Positions 32,270 through 40,598 of a stretch of DNA of 54,218 bases are shown here, piece by piece (the first letter of the stretch is position 1; each line of letters begins with the position of its first letter). This DNA comes from Phycisphaera sp. (GTDB lineage: Bacteria > Planctomycetota > Phycisphaerae > Phycisphaerales > SM1A02). The position numbers were made by a program, and so were the translations under genes. The notes under the pieces were generated by a model that made no database searches, was not told where the DNA came from, and saw only the letters and a program-made list of their open reading frames with translations. The DNA is taken from contig WGMP01000027.1 in assembly GCA_016124975.1 (NCBI GenBank), forward strand, positions 1 to 54,218, given 5' to 3'.

Positions 32270-34117
32270 TCACGGGTTCCGATCGATGAGCGCGTCGCCA
32301 GTGACCTCTCCGAAGGCCATGCCTGGCAGGGGAACGAGCGTGCCGTCGGCCGCGATGCGCAGCTGGCCCGTCGTGTTGAGATAGCGGATGATCGCGAGCT
32401 GCAGGTCCTTGCGCGCTGCGTCGAGCGAGTCCTGCGCGCGGCGCAGCTGGTCAAGCGCTTCCGTGCGGTCGCGTGCGGTCGCGCGGTCGGGCGCCGCGTC
32501 GATCGCGGCCTGGCGGTTCATCGCGGCCTTCACGTTCTTCTGCTGCACCGAGAGGCTGAAGAGCGAGCGCTCGATGCCGCGCGCCGCCTGGCGCACCGAG
32601 ACCGCCGCGTTGTCGCGCGACCGGAGGTATCCGCGCCGCGCCTGCTCGAGGAGAACCTGGGCCTGGCGCAGGCGAAGCTCCTCGGTCGTTCGATCGAGCG
32701 GCATCGAGTAGACGAGCCGCGCGCTGAACTCGTCGTACTTCGGCGCGAACTCGAGCCCCGACTGCGGCTCGAGCGGGTTCGTGGGCAAGCTGTTCGCGAG
32801 AATGAGGTCGAGGTCGCCGAGGAGGCCGTTGCGCGCGACATCGACCTTGCGCGCGAAGTCATCCACGATGTCGCGCTCGGTCTGCAGGTCGAGCCGATAG
32901 CGGAACGCAAGGCCGAGCGCCTCGTCGGGCTGGACCTTGGGAACGGGCAGCTGGAACTGCACGGGATCGATCTTCAGCGGCTCCTCGACGGGCATGCCGA
33001 GGCGCGCCTTGAAGCGGTCGACGCTCAGGCGATACGACTCGCGCTGCGAGACGAGCCTGTCGAGCGCGAACAGCGTGTTCTGCGTGGCGAGGTCCGCCTG
33101 GAACGGCTCCGTGCGGCCGCTCTCGACGAGGGCGCGCGTGCGCGCCTCGACCTGCGCGCTGCGCTCGACCTGCCGCTCGCCGTTGGCGATTCCCTGCAGC
33201 TGCTGCACGAGCGTGAGGTAGTCGTTGGCGAGCTCCTGGTAGAAGTCGCGGCGGAACTGCTCGAAGGCACGCGCCGCGTAGATCAGGTTGCGCCGCGCCT
33301 GGATGAGGTCCTCGCGCGCCACGTCGCCGAAGCCGCGCAGGAGCGGGATCGCGGCGCTCAGGGCGATCTCGGCGGACTGGGTGTCCTGCGTCAGGAGGTA
33401 CTCGTCGAGTTGCTCGGTCGCCCGCACCACGAAGGCTGCGCTGACTTCGCCGCCGAAGGGGAGCCGCTGGGAGATGCCGAGGTCGTTGACGATGCTGAGG
33501 GCGTTGTTGAAGCGGCTTCCGCCACCGTCGGTCGAGAATCCGAGGGAGGTCGTGTTCGAGGGCAGCGGCGCCCATCGGTGTTCCTCGAGAAGCAGTCGGA
33601 TGGCCGCGAGCAGGTAGTTCTCTTCGGCCGAGAGGTACTCGTCCGAGTGGACCATCGCGTAGGCGACCGCGTCGTCGAACCCGAAAAGCTTCGCGTTCGG
33701 GTCCTCCTCCGCGAGGCGTTGGAAACGCTCGGCGATGGCCGCAGCGTCCTCGGCGGGCTTCGGCGCCGCCTCGAACTTCAGTTCTGCGGCCACGGGATTC
33801 TCTGTGGTCGGCCGATCGCTGTTTTCTGGAAAATCGGGGAAGTACGAACCACTTTCGTAGCGTTTCTCATCAATATCGGGATAGATCGAGTTTCCACCGA
33901 TCTGCTCGGCGCTTGCGCGCAGCTTGGCCGTCGTCGATCGATCAATCGCCCGCATGCCGCTCTCACAACCCGTCGCGACCAACACAGCGCCAACGAGCAC
34001 GAAACTGGGCAGGGCGCTGGTGATGACGCCGCCGTTGGAGCGACGCCGACCCCGAGGGGCGGGGACTTGGGCTGGTTCAGGGCGTGGGTGTGACATGATA
34101 GAGTCAGGAAGGCGCAT
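32270..34117 (-). CDS. TolC-family outer-membrane efflux lipoprotein
   Basis: A 615-residue outer-membrane channel protein. The signal ends at lipobox ATGC (cysteine about 51). The two TolC repeats are about 150-370 (FGFDDAVAYAMVHSDEYLSA; ARRNLIYAARAFEQFRRDFY) and 380-590 (PDEALGLAFRYRLDLQTERD; RGIERSLFSLSVQQKNVKAA). It supplies the exit duct for the adaptor encoded immediately downstream. The ATG at 34117 has GGAAGG seven bases upstream; the ATG at 34096 is an alternative. About 100 residues between the lipid anchor and the first repeat are proline-rich and probably a linker. It is longer than E. coli TolC because of that linker. Confidence 0.9.
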   Translation of the reverse strand: MRLPDSIMSHPRPEPAQVPAPRGRRRSNGGVITSALPSFVLVGAVLVATGCESGMRAIDRSTTAKLRASAEQIGGNSIYPDIDEKRYESGSYFPDFPENSDRPTTENPVAAELKFEAAPKPAEDAAAIAERFQRLAEEDPNAKLFGFDDAVAYAMVHSDEYLSAEENYLLAAIRLLLEEHRWAPLPSNTTSLGFSTDGGGSRFNNALSIVNDLGISQRLPFGGEVSAAFVVRATEQLDEYLLTQDTQSAEIALSAAIPLLRGFGDVAREDLIQARRNLIYAARAFEQFRRDFYQELANDYLTLVQQLQGIANGERQVERSAQVEARTRALVESGRTEPFQADLATQNTLFALDRLVSQRESYRLSVDRFKARLGMPVEEPLKIDPVQFQLPVPKVQPDEALGLAFRYRLDLQTERDIVDDFARKVDVARNGLLGDLDLILANSLPTNPLEPQSGLEFAPKYDEFSARLVYSMPLDRTTEELRLRQAQVLLEQARRGYLRSRDNAAVSVRQAARGIERSLFSLSVQQKNVKAAMNRQAAIDAAPDRATARDRTEALDQLRRAQDSLDAARKDLQLAIIRYLNTTGQLRIAADGTLVPLPGMAFGEVTGDALIDRNP

Positions 34118-34564
34118 TCTTGGCCCTTCCGAGCCCTTTTCGAGTCCGCAGAGCGGTGCGAGAAAGCGAGGAACAGGGAGCGGAGACGGAACTCACCAGT
34201 GGTGGAGGACCAGTGGTGGAGGAGAGGGAGACCCCTCGCCGAAGGGGCAGACGCAAGCGAGAGAGAAGACCAGAAGGTCCAGGACCGAACGAGGGGCAGG
34301 TTGTACCGCGCCGACGGCGTGGGCTGCGGGCTTCGTCGGCAGGTTCGTTCAGGATGCCCTCCATTTTGCCCATGCAGCGAGATTGTGGGAGAGTTGGGTG
34401 TCTTCGCGGTCGCATCACGGTTCATTGTCGACCTCGGGCGTCGGGTTGTGCGTCCTGACGGGCCGCGCGGGCGAATCGGCCCGTCCTCGGGCCAAACCCC
34501 ACGCTCCGGACTGTCCGCCGAGTGACATGAAGTCGCGCCCGTCCACCGCCCGCATCTCACACCC
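34118..34564. other. 447-bp gap, purine-skewed, possible structured RNA or long leader
   Basis: No gene is supported. The plus strand is purine-rich with about ten GGA motifs between 34160 and 34285, a perfect tandem 14-mer CCAGTGGTGGAGGA at 34196-34223, and a small hairpin CCCCT/AGGGG at 34232-34247. It is less GC-rich than the genes. It is the longest unexplained gap apart from 37.6-38.2 and 43.3-43.9 kb and holds the TolC promoter and the start region of the GH35-like gene. Confidence 0.5.
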
Positions 34565-37195
34565 ATGCCCTCCGTCTCGTACGACTCCAAGAGCTTCTTT
34601 CTCGACGGCGCCAAGTCGGGCATCCGACGCCTCGCGCTGGTGGGCGCCTCGCTCGAACCCGCCGTTCTCCCTCCCTCGGGATGGACGGCGACCTTGCGCG
34701 CGATCCGGCGCGCGGGCTGCAACACCGTCGCCGTGCGCGTGCCGTGGTCGATGCACGAACCGACGCCCGGGCGCTTTGACTTCGAGGGTGCCAGGGACCT
34801 CAGGCGATTCATCGTCGAGGCGGGCGCCGCGGATCTCAAGGTCGTCGTGCGCGTCGGCCCGTGCGTCGGTGGCACCTTCGCGCGCGCTGGCCTCCCCGCG
34901 TGGCTGCCCGAACTCGCGGGCGACAGCATCCGCGACGCAGCGCCCGCCTTCATGCAGCGCGTGACGAGCTGGTGGCGCAGGCTCGCGCGCGAGTGGGTCG
35001 ACCTGCAGGCCACCCGCAACGGAAGCAGCGCGGAGCGCCCCGTCATCGCCGTCGGCATCGAGAACGACTGGCACTCGCTCGACGAGGAGGTCGGCGCGCG
35101 CTACTTCGGCGACCTCGTCCGCTATGCGCGCGAGTGTGGCATCGAGGTCCCGCTCGTCAGCGTCAACAACTGCTGGTCCATGCACGAGGGCGTCGTCGAC
35201 GCGTGGCGCATGGGTTCGGGTGGCGGCGGCGCGCGCACGGCGCTCGAGCTTCGCGAGGTGCAGCCCGACGCGCCTCCCGTCCTCATGGGGCTCGCGCGCT
35301 CGGTGCAGGAGGTCGCCGGTGCGCTCGCCTCGCGCGCGGACTTCTTCCTCGAGTTCCTCGGCGGAACGCACGCGACGGCCACGGCCGCGCTCGGCGCTGC
35401 GCAGGTGCCCACGCAAGGCATCGATTCGCTGCGACGGCTCCTCGTCTTCGCGAGCACGTTCGGGCCGCTCCTCGCAGGGCTCGTGCCCGAGCCGACGCCT
35501 GACGACGAAGGCCGCAGCGTCCTGAGGGGCCCGGGGGCCGAACGCGTGTTCGTGACGCCGTCGAAGACCGCGTCTGGCATCGCATTCCATGCAAGCGACA
35601 TCTCGATCAACGGATCGAGGCTCGAGCGCTGCACCGCATCCCTCGTGGCGCTCTCGGGCGATCTCCTCGTGGTCGCGGGCCGCGCGCGCACGAAGATCCG
35701 CGTGCGCGTGAATGGAAGCGAGAGCGCGCTGACGGTGCCTGCCGATGGCGCTGTGCCGAAGGTGACGCGCGTGCGAAGCCTGCGGATTGCCGTGGTGCCC
35801 CTTTCGCTCGCGGACGGAATCGCCATCGCGGCCGACGGCTTCGAGTTCATCGACGACGCGGGCAAGCTCGTCGCGTCGATCTCGACCGATGGCCGCGTCG
35901 TGCGTCACAAGCCAGCGTCGCGCGCCGCATCGGCGCAGCGGGGCAAGGCCATCAGGCTTGGCGCGCTCGAGATGCTCGAGGAACGAGATCTCCTTGACGG
36001 CTCGCATCCGCGCTTTGCATCGACCGCGGCGCCGCGCGCGCTCGGCGCATACGGCGTCGACTCGCTGCACGGCTACTACCGCGCGCGGCTCAAGTCCCGC
36101 GCAGGATCGAAGAGGATGCTCGCGCTTCCGTTCGCCCGGCTTGGCTCTGGCCGCGTGGCCATCGACGGCACCGCGGAGTCGCGCGGAACCGCTCCCGTGT
36201 TCGAGCTCGCGCCCGCGAAGGGCGCGCGGTGCATCGTCGCCGAGGTGCGTGCGCCTGGCTTCGTGACCGACGCGGCGCCCGCGGGTTCGTTCGGTGAACT
36301 GCGCACGGGTGTCTTCGGACCACTCGTCGACCTTGCGCCGCTCAAGGGCGTGCGCAGCGAGTTCATCCCCATGCCTGCGTTAGATGCCACGCGGATGGGG
36401 CGTTTCGTGCTTGGATACGACATGCGCGACCCCGCGCGCGCGGCGCCGCGCACGCTGCGCTGGACCTTCCCGCCCCGCACGACGGCTGTCGTCATGCGTC
36501 TGCCCCGATGGTGGGTGGCCGGGTCGTGCGCCGCAGGTGGCGCCGCATCGCGCGACGCGCTGCGCCTCAACGGCGAGCTCGTCGTCGCAGGGCAATCGGC
36601 GTTCTCGGCGGAACTGGTCTGGCTCGACGGCTCGCGGCTCTCGCCCATGCGGCCGAAGGCGCTCGCAAAGGGCGAGAAGCCACCCAAGGCGAAGGCCGTC
36701 CGACTCGAGCCAGGTGCGAACGAGGTGGTGCTCGACCTCGATCACCGCGCAGACCATGGCTCGGGCCCCGATCTCGAGCGTCTGCGCAGCGAGGTGGCGT
36801 TCCTCGAGGTGCGCCACGAGGTCGCGGCGGAGTGGGCCTTCGCGCGAATTGCGCCGCCTGCGAGCTGGGCGCGCGCCGTGCCGCTTCCGCGCAGCGGCGG
36901 CGCGAAGGCATCGGGCATCCCCACATGGTTCCGCGCGTCGTTCGTGGTCGCCGCGGGAGGTGCCTGCACGCTCGAGGCGGCGTTCGAGCGCGAAGCCTGT
37001 GCGACGGTGTTCGTGAACGGCGCGTGCGTTCTCGCGCAGGACGGAGTGAGCGGAGAACCCCGCGGCAAGGGCGCGCGCGCCAAGCTCGTTCGCCGAGCGA
37101 CGCTCGCGCCGACCGCGCTCGAGGGCGGCCGCAACGAGATCGCCGTCTTCTCACCCGATGGCCGCGCGCCCGACCTGTCCCTGCACGAGTGCTGA
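34565..37195 (+). CDS. GH35 beta-galactosidase-like protein with deleted nucleophile segment
   Basis: An 876-residue cytoplasmic protein. The N-terminal TIM barrel follows GH35 beta-galactosidases: the start VSYDSKSFFLDG, TLRAIRRAGCNTVAVRVPWS then MHEPTPGRFDFEG, RVGPCVGGTFARAGLPAWLP and RPVIAVGIENDW, whose glutamate (about 164) matches the acid/base. The expected MxEFWxGWFDxWG block with the nucleophile is missing: QPDAPPVLMG runs straight into LARSVQEVAGAL. The HGGTNFG position reads LGGTHAT. C-terminal beta domains follow, ending with a jelly-roll-like segment (ASFVVAAGGACTLEAAFERE). It is probably a pseudoenzyme or has a changed mechanism. No signal peptide is seen. It overlaps the convergent membrane gene by 45 bp at the end. 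Confidence 0.72.
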   Translation: MPSVSYDSKSFFLDGAKSGIRRLALVGASLEPAVLPPSGWTATLRAIRRAGCNTVAVRVPWSMHEPTPGRFDFEGARDLRRFIVEAGAADLKVVVRVGPCVGGTFARAGLPAWLPELAGDSIRDAAPAFMQRVTSWWRRLAREWVDLQATRNGSSAERPVIAVGIENDWHSLDEEVGARYFGDLVRYARECGIEVPLVSVNNCWSMHEGVVDAWRMGSGGGGARTALELREVQPDAPPVLMGLARSVQEVAGALASRADFFLEFLGGTHATATAALGAAQVPTQGIDSLRRLLVFASTFGPLLAGLVPEPTPDDEGRSVLRGPGAERVFVTPSKTASGIAFHASDISINGSRLERCTASLVALSGDLLVVAGRARTKIRVRVNGSESALTVPADGAVPKVTRVRSLRIAVVPLSLADGIAIAADGFEFIDDAGKLVASISTDGRVVRHKPASRAASAQRGKAIRLGALEMLEERDLLDGSHPRFASTAAPRALGAYGVDSLHGYYRARLKSRAGSKRMLALPFARLGSGRVAIDGTAESRGTAPVFELAPAKGARCIVAEVRAPGFVTDAAPAGSFGELRTGVFGPLVDLAPLKGVRSEFIPMPALDATRMGRFVLGYDMRDPARAAPRTLRWTFPPRTTAVVMRLPRWWVAGSCAAGGAASRDALRLNGELVVAGQSAFSAELVWLDGSRLSPMRPKALAKGEKPPKAKAVRLEPGANEVVLDLDHRADHGSGPDLERLRSEVAFLEVRHEVAAEWAFARIAPPASWARAVPLPRSGGAKASGIPTWFRASFVVAAGGACTLEAAFEREACATVFVNGACVLAQDGVSGEPRGKGARAKLVRRATLAPTALEGGRNEIAVFSPDGRAPDLSLHEC

Positions 37196-37624
37196 CGCGA
37201 ACTTCCCCGCGCCGATCGCCGCTACGGGCGGCAGTATGACGCCCGCGGCAATCATCCAGAGGGGATGCGGCATCAGCACGAAGTTCATCGCCACAAACAC
37301 GACGGCGATCACGGCGATCGCGATCGAGAGCGGCATGCAGTTCGCGCCGCCCACGCGGCACGCCGCGAACGCGCCGAGCGCAGCGCCGAGCGTCCACGCG
37401 ATCACCACGACCGCGAGCGCGCCGAAGGGCATGCCGCCCATCGCGGTCGCCAGCGCGTCGCGTGCGCCTTCCTCACCGCGCTGTAGGAGGGCGATCGCAT
37501 CGAGCATCTCCTGCGAGGGCGGGTAGATCTGCTTGCCGAGGCCTTCGAAGAAGCCCGTGAACGCGACCAATACGAGCACCCCTGCGGGCAACGCGAGCGC
37601 GAATCGAATCCGCTGCAGGTTCAT
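37151..37624 (-). CDS. Four-helix membrane protein, unknown function
   Basis: A 157-residue integral membrane protein without a recognised family. Hydrophobic helices are at about 8-26 (ALALPAGVLVLVAFTGFF), 66-90 (FGALAVVVIAWTLGAALGAF), 97-115 (SIAIAVIAVVFVAMNFVL) and 117-140 (WMIAAGVILPPVAAIGAG). The loop after helix 1 contains YPPSQEMLDA. This layout resembles small uncharacterised proteins of many gram-negative and planctomycete genomes. TACTCT (minus strand 37631-37636) ends six bases before the ATG at 37624, which decides against an upstream ATG at 37720. Its tail overlaps the GH35-like gene. Confidence 0.75.
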   Translation of the reverse strand: MNLQRIRFALALPAGVLVLVAFTGFFEGLGKQIYPPSQEMLDAIALLQRGEEGARDALATAMGGMPFGALAVVVIAWTLGAALGAFAACRVGGANCMPLSIAIAVIAVVFVAMNFVLMPHPLWMIAAGVILPPVAAIGAGKFASALVQGQVGRAAIG

Positions 37625-37662
37625 GTGGGAAGAGTACCGCGCCCGTCGACTCCGATGGTTTG

Positions 37663-37690
37663 CGTTCCGCATGCTGAAGCATGCGGGCAC
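37663..37690 (-). repeat. Hairpin element, GCATGC stem variant
   Basis: Read on the plus strand: GTTCCGCATGCTGAAGCATG then CGGGCACC. The stem is CCGCATGC/GCATGCGG with loop TGAA. The flanks GTTCCG and CGGGCACCC match the elements in the 37765-38100 array, but the stem sequence differs. Confidence 0.85.
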
Positions 37691-37723
37691 CCCCGGCTTT
37701 GGGACTCCGACGCGTGTCATCCA

Positions 37724-37757
37724 CGCCAGAGGAAGCCGCCGCAGCGGCGACCGCTCA
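37724..37757 (-). repeat. Palindromic element, copy without adjoining gene end
   Basis: On the minus strand: TGAGCGGTCGCCGCTGCGGC then GGCTTCCTCTGGCG, the same family as the stop-codon elements at 168, 14566, 38185, 46984 and 53788. Here it lies inside the intergenic region, next to no supported stop codon. Confidence 0.75.
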
Positions 37758-37764
37758 AACCACG

Positions 37765-38100
37765 GGGTGCCCGTGGACTTCAGTCCGCGGAACGGATGAT
37801 GTCAGCCGTCGACTCCGACGGTTGTCGTTTCGGGGACTTCGTCCCCGGGCACCCATGGTTGATGACTCCGACGATCTGAATCATCCGACACGACAATCAT
37901 GGGTGCCCGTGGACTTCAGTCCGCGGAACGGATGATGTCAGCCTTCGACTCCGACGGTTGTCGTTCCGGGGACTTCGTCCCCGGGCACCCATGGTTGATG
38001 ACTCCGACGATCTGAACCGTGCGACACGAAAATCAGGGGTGCCCGCAGACTTCAGTCTGCGGAACGGGTGACGTCAGCCGTCGACTGCGACGCGCACCGT
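37765..38100 (+). repeat. 136-bp tandem repeat, each unit with two hairpins
   Basis: Units begin at 37765, 37901 and 38037 (last partial). Each opens GGGTGCCCG, carries a GTGGACTTCAGTCCGC hairpin and, about 70 bp on, GGGGACTTCGTCCCC followed by CGGGCACCC, so the unit is itself bounded by an inverted repeat. In the third unit the first hairpin reads GCAGACTTCAGTCTGC: both arms changed together. No reading frame is conserved across the units. CCGACGGTTGTCG, between the two hairpins, is a third conserved block. Confidence 0.92.
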
Positions 38101-38152
38101 CCACGCCAGAGGAAACCGCCGCCGCGGCGTGGACAACGCCGAGCGTCACTCA

Positions 38153-38187
38153 CGCCAGAGGGAGCGGCCGCAGCCGCGACCGCTCTA
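38153..38187 (-). repeat. Palindromic element directly after the ALDH stop
   Basis: On the minus strand the stop codon TAG is followed at once by AGCGGTCGCGGCTGCGGCCG and CTCCCTCTGGCG. A degenerate half copy (CGCCAGAGGAAACCGCCGCC) lies at 38104-38128. Here the element's first triplet has become TAG in place of TGA. Confidence 0.8.
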
Positions 38188-39087
38188 TTGAAGCGCACTC
38201 GGATGCCACACCGTCTTCAGATCGACGAACGGCTGGATCGCGAACGGCGAGTGCCAGAACGCGTCGTCGTCGAACGGCGGCGCATCGTGGAAGAGGTGCA
38301 CGCGCTTCAGGTTCTCAGCGGCGCCGAGCTCGAGCGCCTTCGCATCGGCTGCGGGAAGCCGCGCGCCTGCGACGCCTGCGAGGTCGCGGTGCGACGCGAT
38401 CCACGGCGCGAGCTCCGCGCGTGCGCCCGTGAGGATGTTGATGATTCCCGCAGGCACATCGCTGGTGGCGACCGCCTCCGCGAACGCGATCGCAAGCGGC
38501 GCGTTCGCAGCTGGCTTGCCCGCGACGGGCGCGACCACGATCGCGCTGTTCCCTGCGGCGATCACGGGAAGCAGCAGCGAAACGGTCGCAAGCAGCGGCC
38601 GCTCGTCGGGCACCATCACAGCGACCGTGCCCATCGGTTCGGGCATCGTGAACACGAAGTACGGCCCCGCGACGGGCTGCTTGCCGCCGAGCACCGCGGC
38701 GATCTTGTCGGTCCAGCCCGCGAAGCACACGCAGCGGTCGATCGCGCGGTCGACTTCCTTCGCGGCCTCGCCCTTCGTGCGGCCCTCGATCGACACGATG
38801 AGCGACGCGAACTCCGCGCGGCGCGCCTCGAGCATCTCGGCGAGGCGATAGAGCACCTGCCCGCGGTTGTACGCGGTCGCCGCGGCCCACTTCGGCTGCG
38901 CGGCGTTCGCGGCCTCGACCGCGTCGCGCAGGTCCTTGCGGCTGGCGTGCGACGCGTGCGCCACGAGACGCTTCTTCGCGTCGAGCACAGGCACGGTGCG
39001 CCCGCTCTCGCTGCGCGGGAACGCGCCGTTCACATAGAGCTTCAGCGTCTTCGCGACCTCGACGCGGGTGGCGTTCGCAGGACTCAT
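38185..39087 (-). CDS. Truncated aldehyde dehydrogenase paralogue without catalytic domain
   Basis: A 300-residue protein related to the N-terminal (NAD-binding) half of aldehyde dehydrogenases: LYVNGAFPRSESGRTVPV, KDLRDAVEAANAAQPKWA, NRGQVLYRLAEMLEARR and the Rossmann stretch PEPMGTVAVMVPDERPLL. The conserved ELGGKS glutamate, the catalytic cysteine segment and the whole C-terminal half are absent; it ends in a short FHDAPPFDDD tail. The ATG at 39087 overlaps the stop of the full-length ALDH upstream (ATGA) and has GGAGGTG before it. The pair looks like a split form of the ALDH16 class, in which an active ALDH carries a second inactive ALDH unit. It probably assembles with the upstream enzyme. 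Confidence 0.85.
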   Translation of the reverse strand: MSPANATRVEVAKTLKLYVNGAFPRSESGRTVPVLDAKKRLVAHASHASRKDLRDAVEAANAAQPKWAAATAYNRGQVLYRLAEMLEARRAEFASLIVSIEGRTKGEAAKEVDRAIDRCVCFAGWTDKIAAVLGGKQPVAGPYFVFTMPEPMGTVAVMVPDERPLLATVSLLLPVIAAGNSAIVVAPVAGKPAANAPLAIAFAEAVATSDVPAGIINILTGARAELAPWIASHRDLAGVAGARLPAADAKALELGAAENLKRVHLFHDAPPFDDDAFWHSPFAIQPFVDLKTVWHPSALQ

Positions 39088-40541
39088 CGCGCACCTCCAA
39101 GCTTCACATACGCCGAAAGCCCCTGGCGCCCGCCCTCGCGGCCGAAGCCCGACTCCTTGTATCCGCCGAACGGCGCGCTCGCGTCGAAGCGGTTGAAGGT
39201 GTTGAGCCACACCACGCCCGCGTTCAGGCGGTTCGCCATCTCGAGCGCGCGCGCGGCCTTCTCGGTCCACACGCCCGCGCTGAGGCCGTAGGTCGTGTTG
39301 TTCGCGCGCTGCACGGCTTCTTCAGGCGTGCGGAAGGTCATCACGCTGAGGACGGGCCCGAAGATCTCCTCGCGCGCGATCGTGTGCGACGGCTGCACGC
39401 CCGTGAAGATGCACGGCCTGCACCAGAAGCCCTTCTTCGGCAGGTCGCACGCGGCCTCGAACCTCTCCGCGCCTTCGTCGGAGCCGGCCTTGAGATAGCG
39501 TTGAATCGTCGCGAGCTGCGCCTTCGAGTTGATGGCGCCGACATCGGTGTTCTTGTCGAGCGGGTCGCCGACGCGCAGCGAGCGCATGCGGTTCCGCAGG
39601 CGGTCGATGAAGTCCTCGTGGATCGATTCCTCGACGAAGAGCCGCGAGCCCGCGCAGCAGACATGGCCCTGGTTGAACCAGATCCCGCTCACGACGCCCT
39701 CGACCGCCTGGTCGAGCGCTGCGTCTGCGAACACGATGTTCGGGCTCTTGCCGCCGAGTTCGAGCGTGAGCTTCGCGCCCGAACCCGCGAGCGCCTTCGC
39801 GATCGCTTTGCCGACCTCGGTCGAGCCCGTGAAGGCGACCTTGTCGACCTTGCCCTTCGCGGCGAGCGCGGTGATCGCGCGGCCGGCGTCGGGGCCGCCC
39901 GTCACGATGTTGACGACGCCTTCGGGAAGGCCGCACTCCGCGAGGATCTCGCCGAGGACCAGCGCCGTGAGCGGCGTCGTCTCGGCGGGCTTCAGGACGC
40001 AGGTGTTGCCGCACGCAAGCGCGGGCGCCAGCTTCCACGCCGCCATCAAGAGCGGGAAGTTCCACGGAATGATCTGCCCGCATACGCCGACGGGCTTCGG
40101 CTTCGCGCCCGCGAACGCATAGTCGAGCTTGTCGCACCATCCCGCGTGGTGGAAGAAGTGCTGGGCGACGAGCGGAAGGTCCTCGTCGCGCGACTCCTTG
40201 ATCGGCTTGCCGCCGTTCATCGACTCGAGCACCGCGAGCTCGCGCGAGCGCTCCTGGATGCGCCGCGCGATGCGGAAGAGGATCTTGGCGCGCTCTGCGG
40301 GCTTCGTCTTCGCCCACTTCGGCTGCGCCTTGCGCGCGGCGTCGACCGCGCGCGCGACATCGGCCTCGCCCGCGTCAGCGACCGTGGCGATCGCCTCCTC
40401 GGTGGCGGGATTGATGGTCCTGAAGCCCTTGCCGGACTTCGGCTCGACGAAGCGGCCGCCGATGAAGAGCCCGTATTCGGACCTGAGCGTGGGTCGGACG
40501 CTCTCGGGCGCGGGCGCGTAGGGAATTGGCGCGATTGTCAC
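39084..40541 (-). CDS. NAD(P)-dependent aldehyde dehydrogenase
   Basis: A full-length 485-residue ALDH that oxidises an aldehyde to its acid. LFIGGRFVEPKSGKGF opens the fold, IIPWNFPLLMAAWKLAPALA and FTGSTEVGKAI make the cofactor site, ELGGKSPNIV contains the general-base glutamate (about 261), and GHVCCAGSR holds the catalytic cysteine (about 295). EEIFGPVLSVMTF and PFGGYKESGFGREGG close it. The GTG at 40541 is used because TACACT ends seven bases before it; no ATG lies nearby in frame. It is the first gene of the pair with the truncated paralogue and is divergent from the SOUL lipoprotein. Substrate cannot be told from sequence. Confidence 0.93.
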   Translation of the reverse strand: MTIAPIPYAPAPESVRPTLRSEYGLFIGGRFVEPKSGKGFRTINPATEEAIATVADAGEADVARAVDAARKAQPKWAKTKPAERAKILFRIARRIQERSRELAVLESMNGGKPIKESRDEDLPLVAQHFFHHAGWCDKLDYAFAGAKPKPVGVCGQIIPWNFPLLMAAWKLAPALACGNTCVLKPAETTPLTALVLGEILAECGLPEGVVNIVTGGPDAGRAITALAAKGKVDKVAFTGSTEVGKAIAKALAGSGAKLTLELGGKSPNIVFADAALDQAVEGVVSGIWFNQGHVCCAGSRLFVEESIHEDFIDRLRNRMRSLRVGDPLDKNTDVGAINSKAQLATIQRYLKAGSDEGAERFEAACDLPKKGFWCRPCIFTGVQPSHTIAREEIFGPVLSVMTFRTPEEAVQRANNTTYGLSAGVWTEKAARALEMANRLNAGVVWLNTFNRFDASAPFGGYKESGFGREGGRQGLSAYVKLGGAR

Positions 40542-40548
40542 GGCGGTG

Positions 40549-40554
40549 AGTGTA
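40549..40554 (-). promoter_or_regulatory. TACACT -10-like box of the ALDH operon
   Basis: On the minus strand TACACT ends seven bases before the GTG start of the ALDH gene. It supports both the start choice and a leaderless mRNA. Confidence 0.55.
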
Positions 40555-40598
40555 ACGGGGTGCGAATCTCGGACGGCGCGGTGGGCGAACCCCGCCGC

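Noticed and set aside
37765-38100. CRISPR array
   Set aside because: The 136-bp units are repeated as a whole with no unique spacers and contain internal hairpins; no cas genes.
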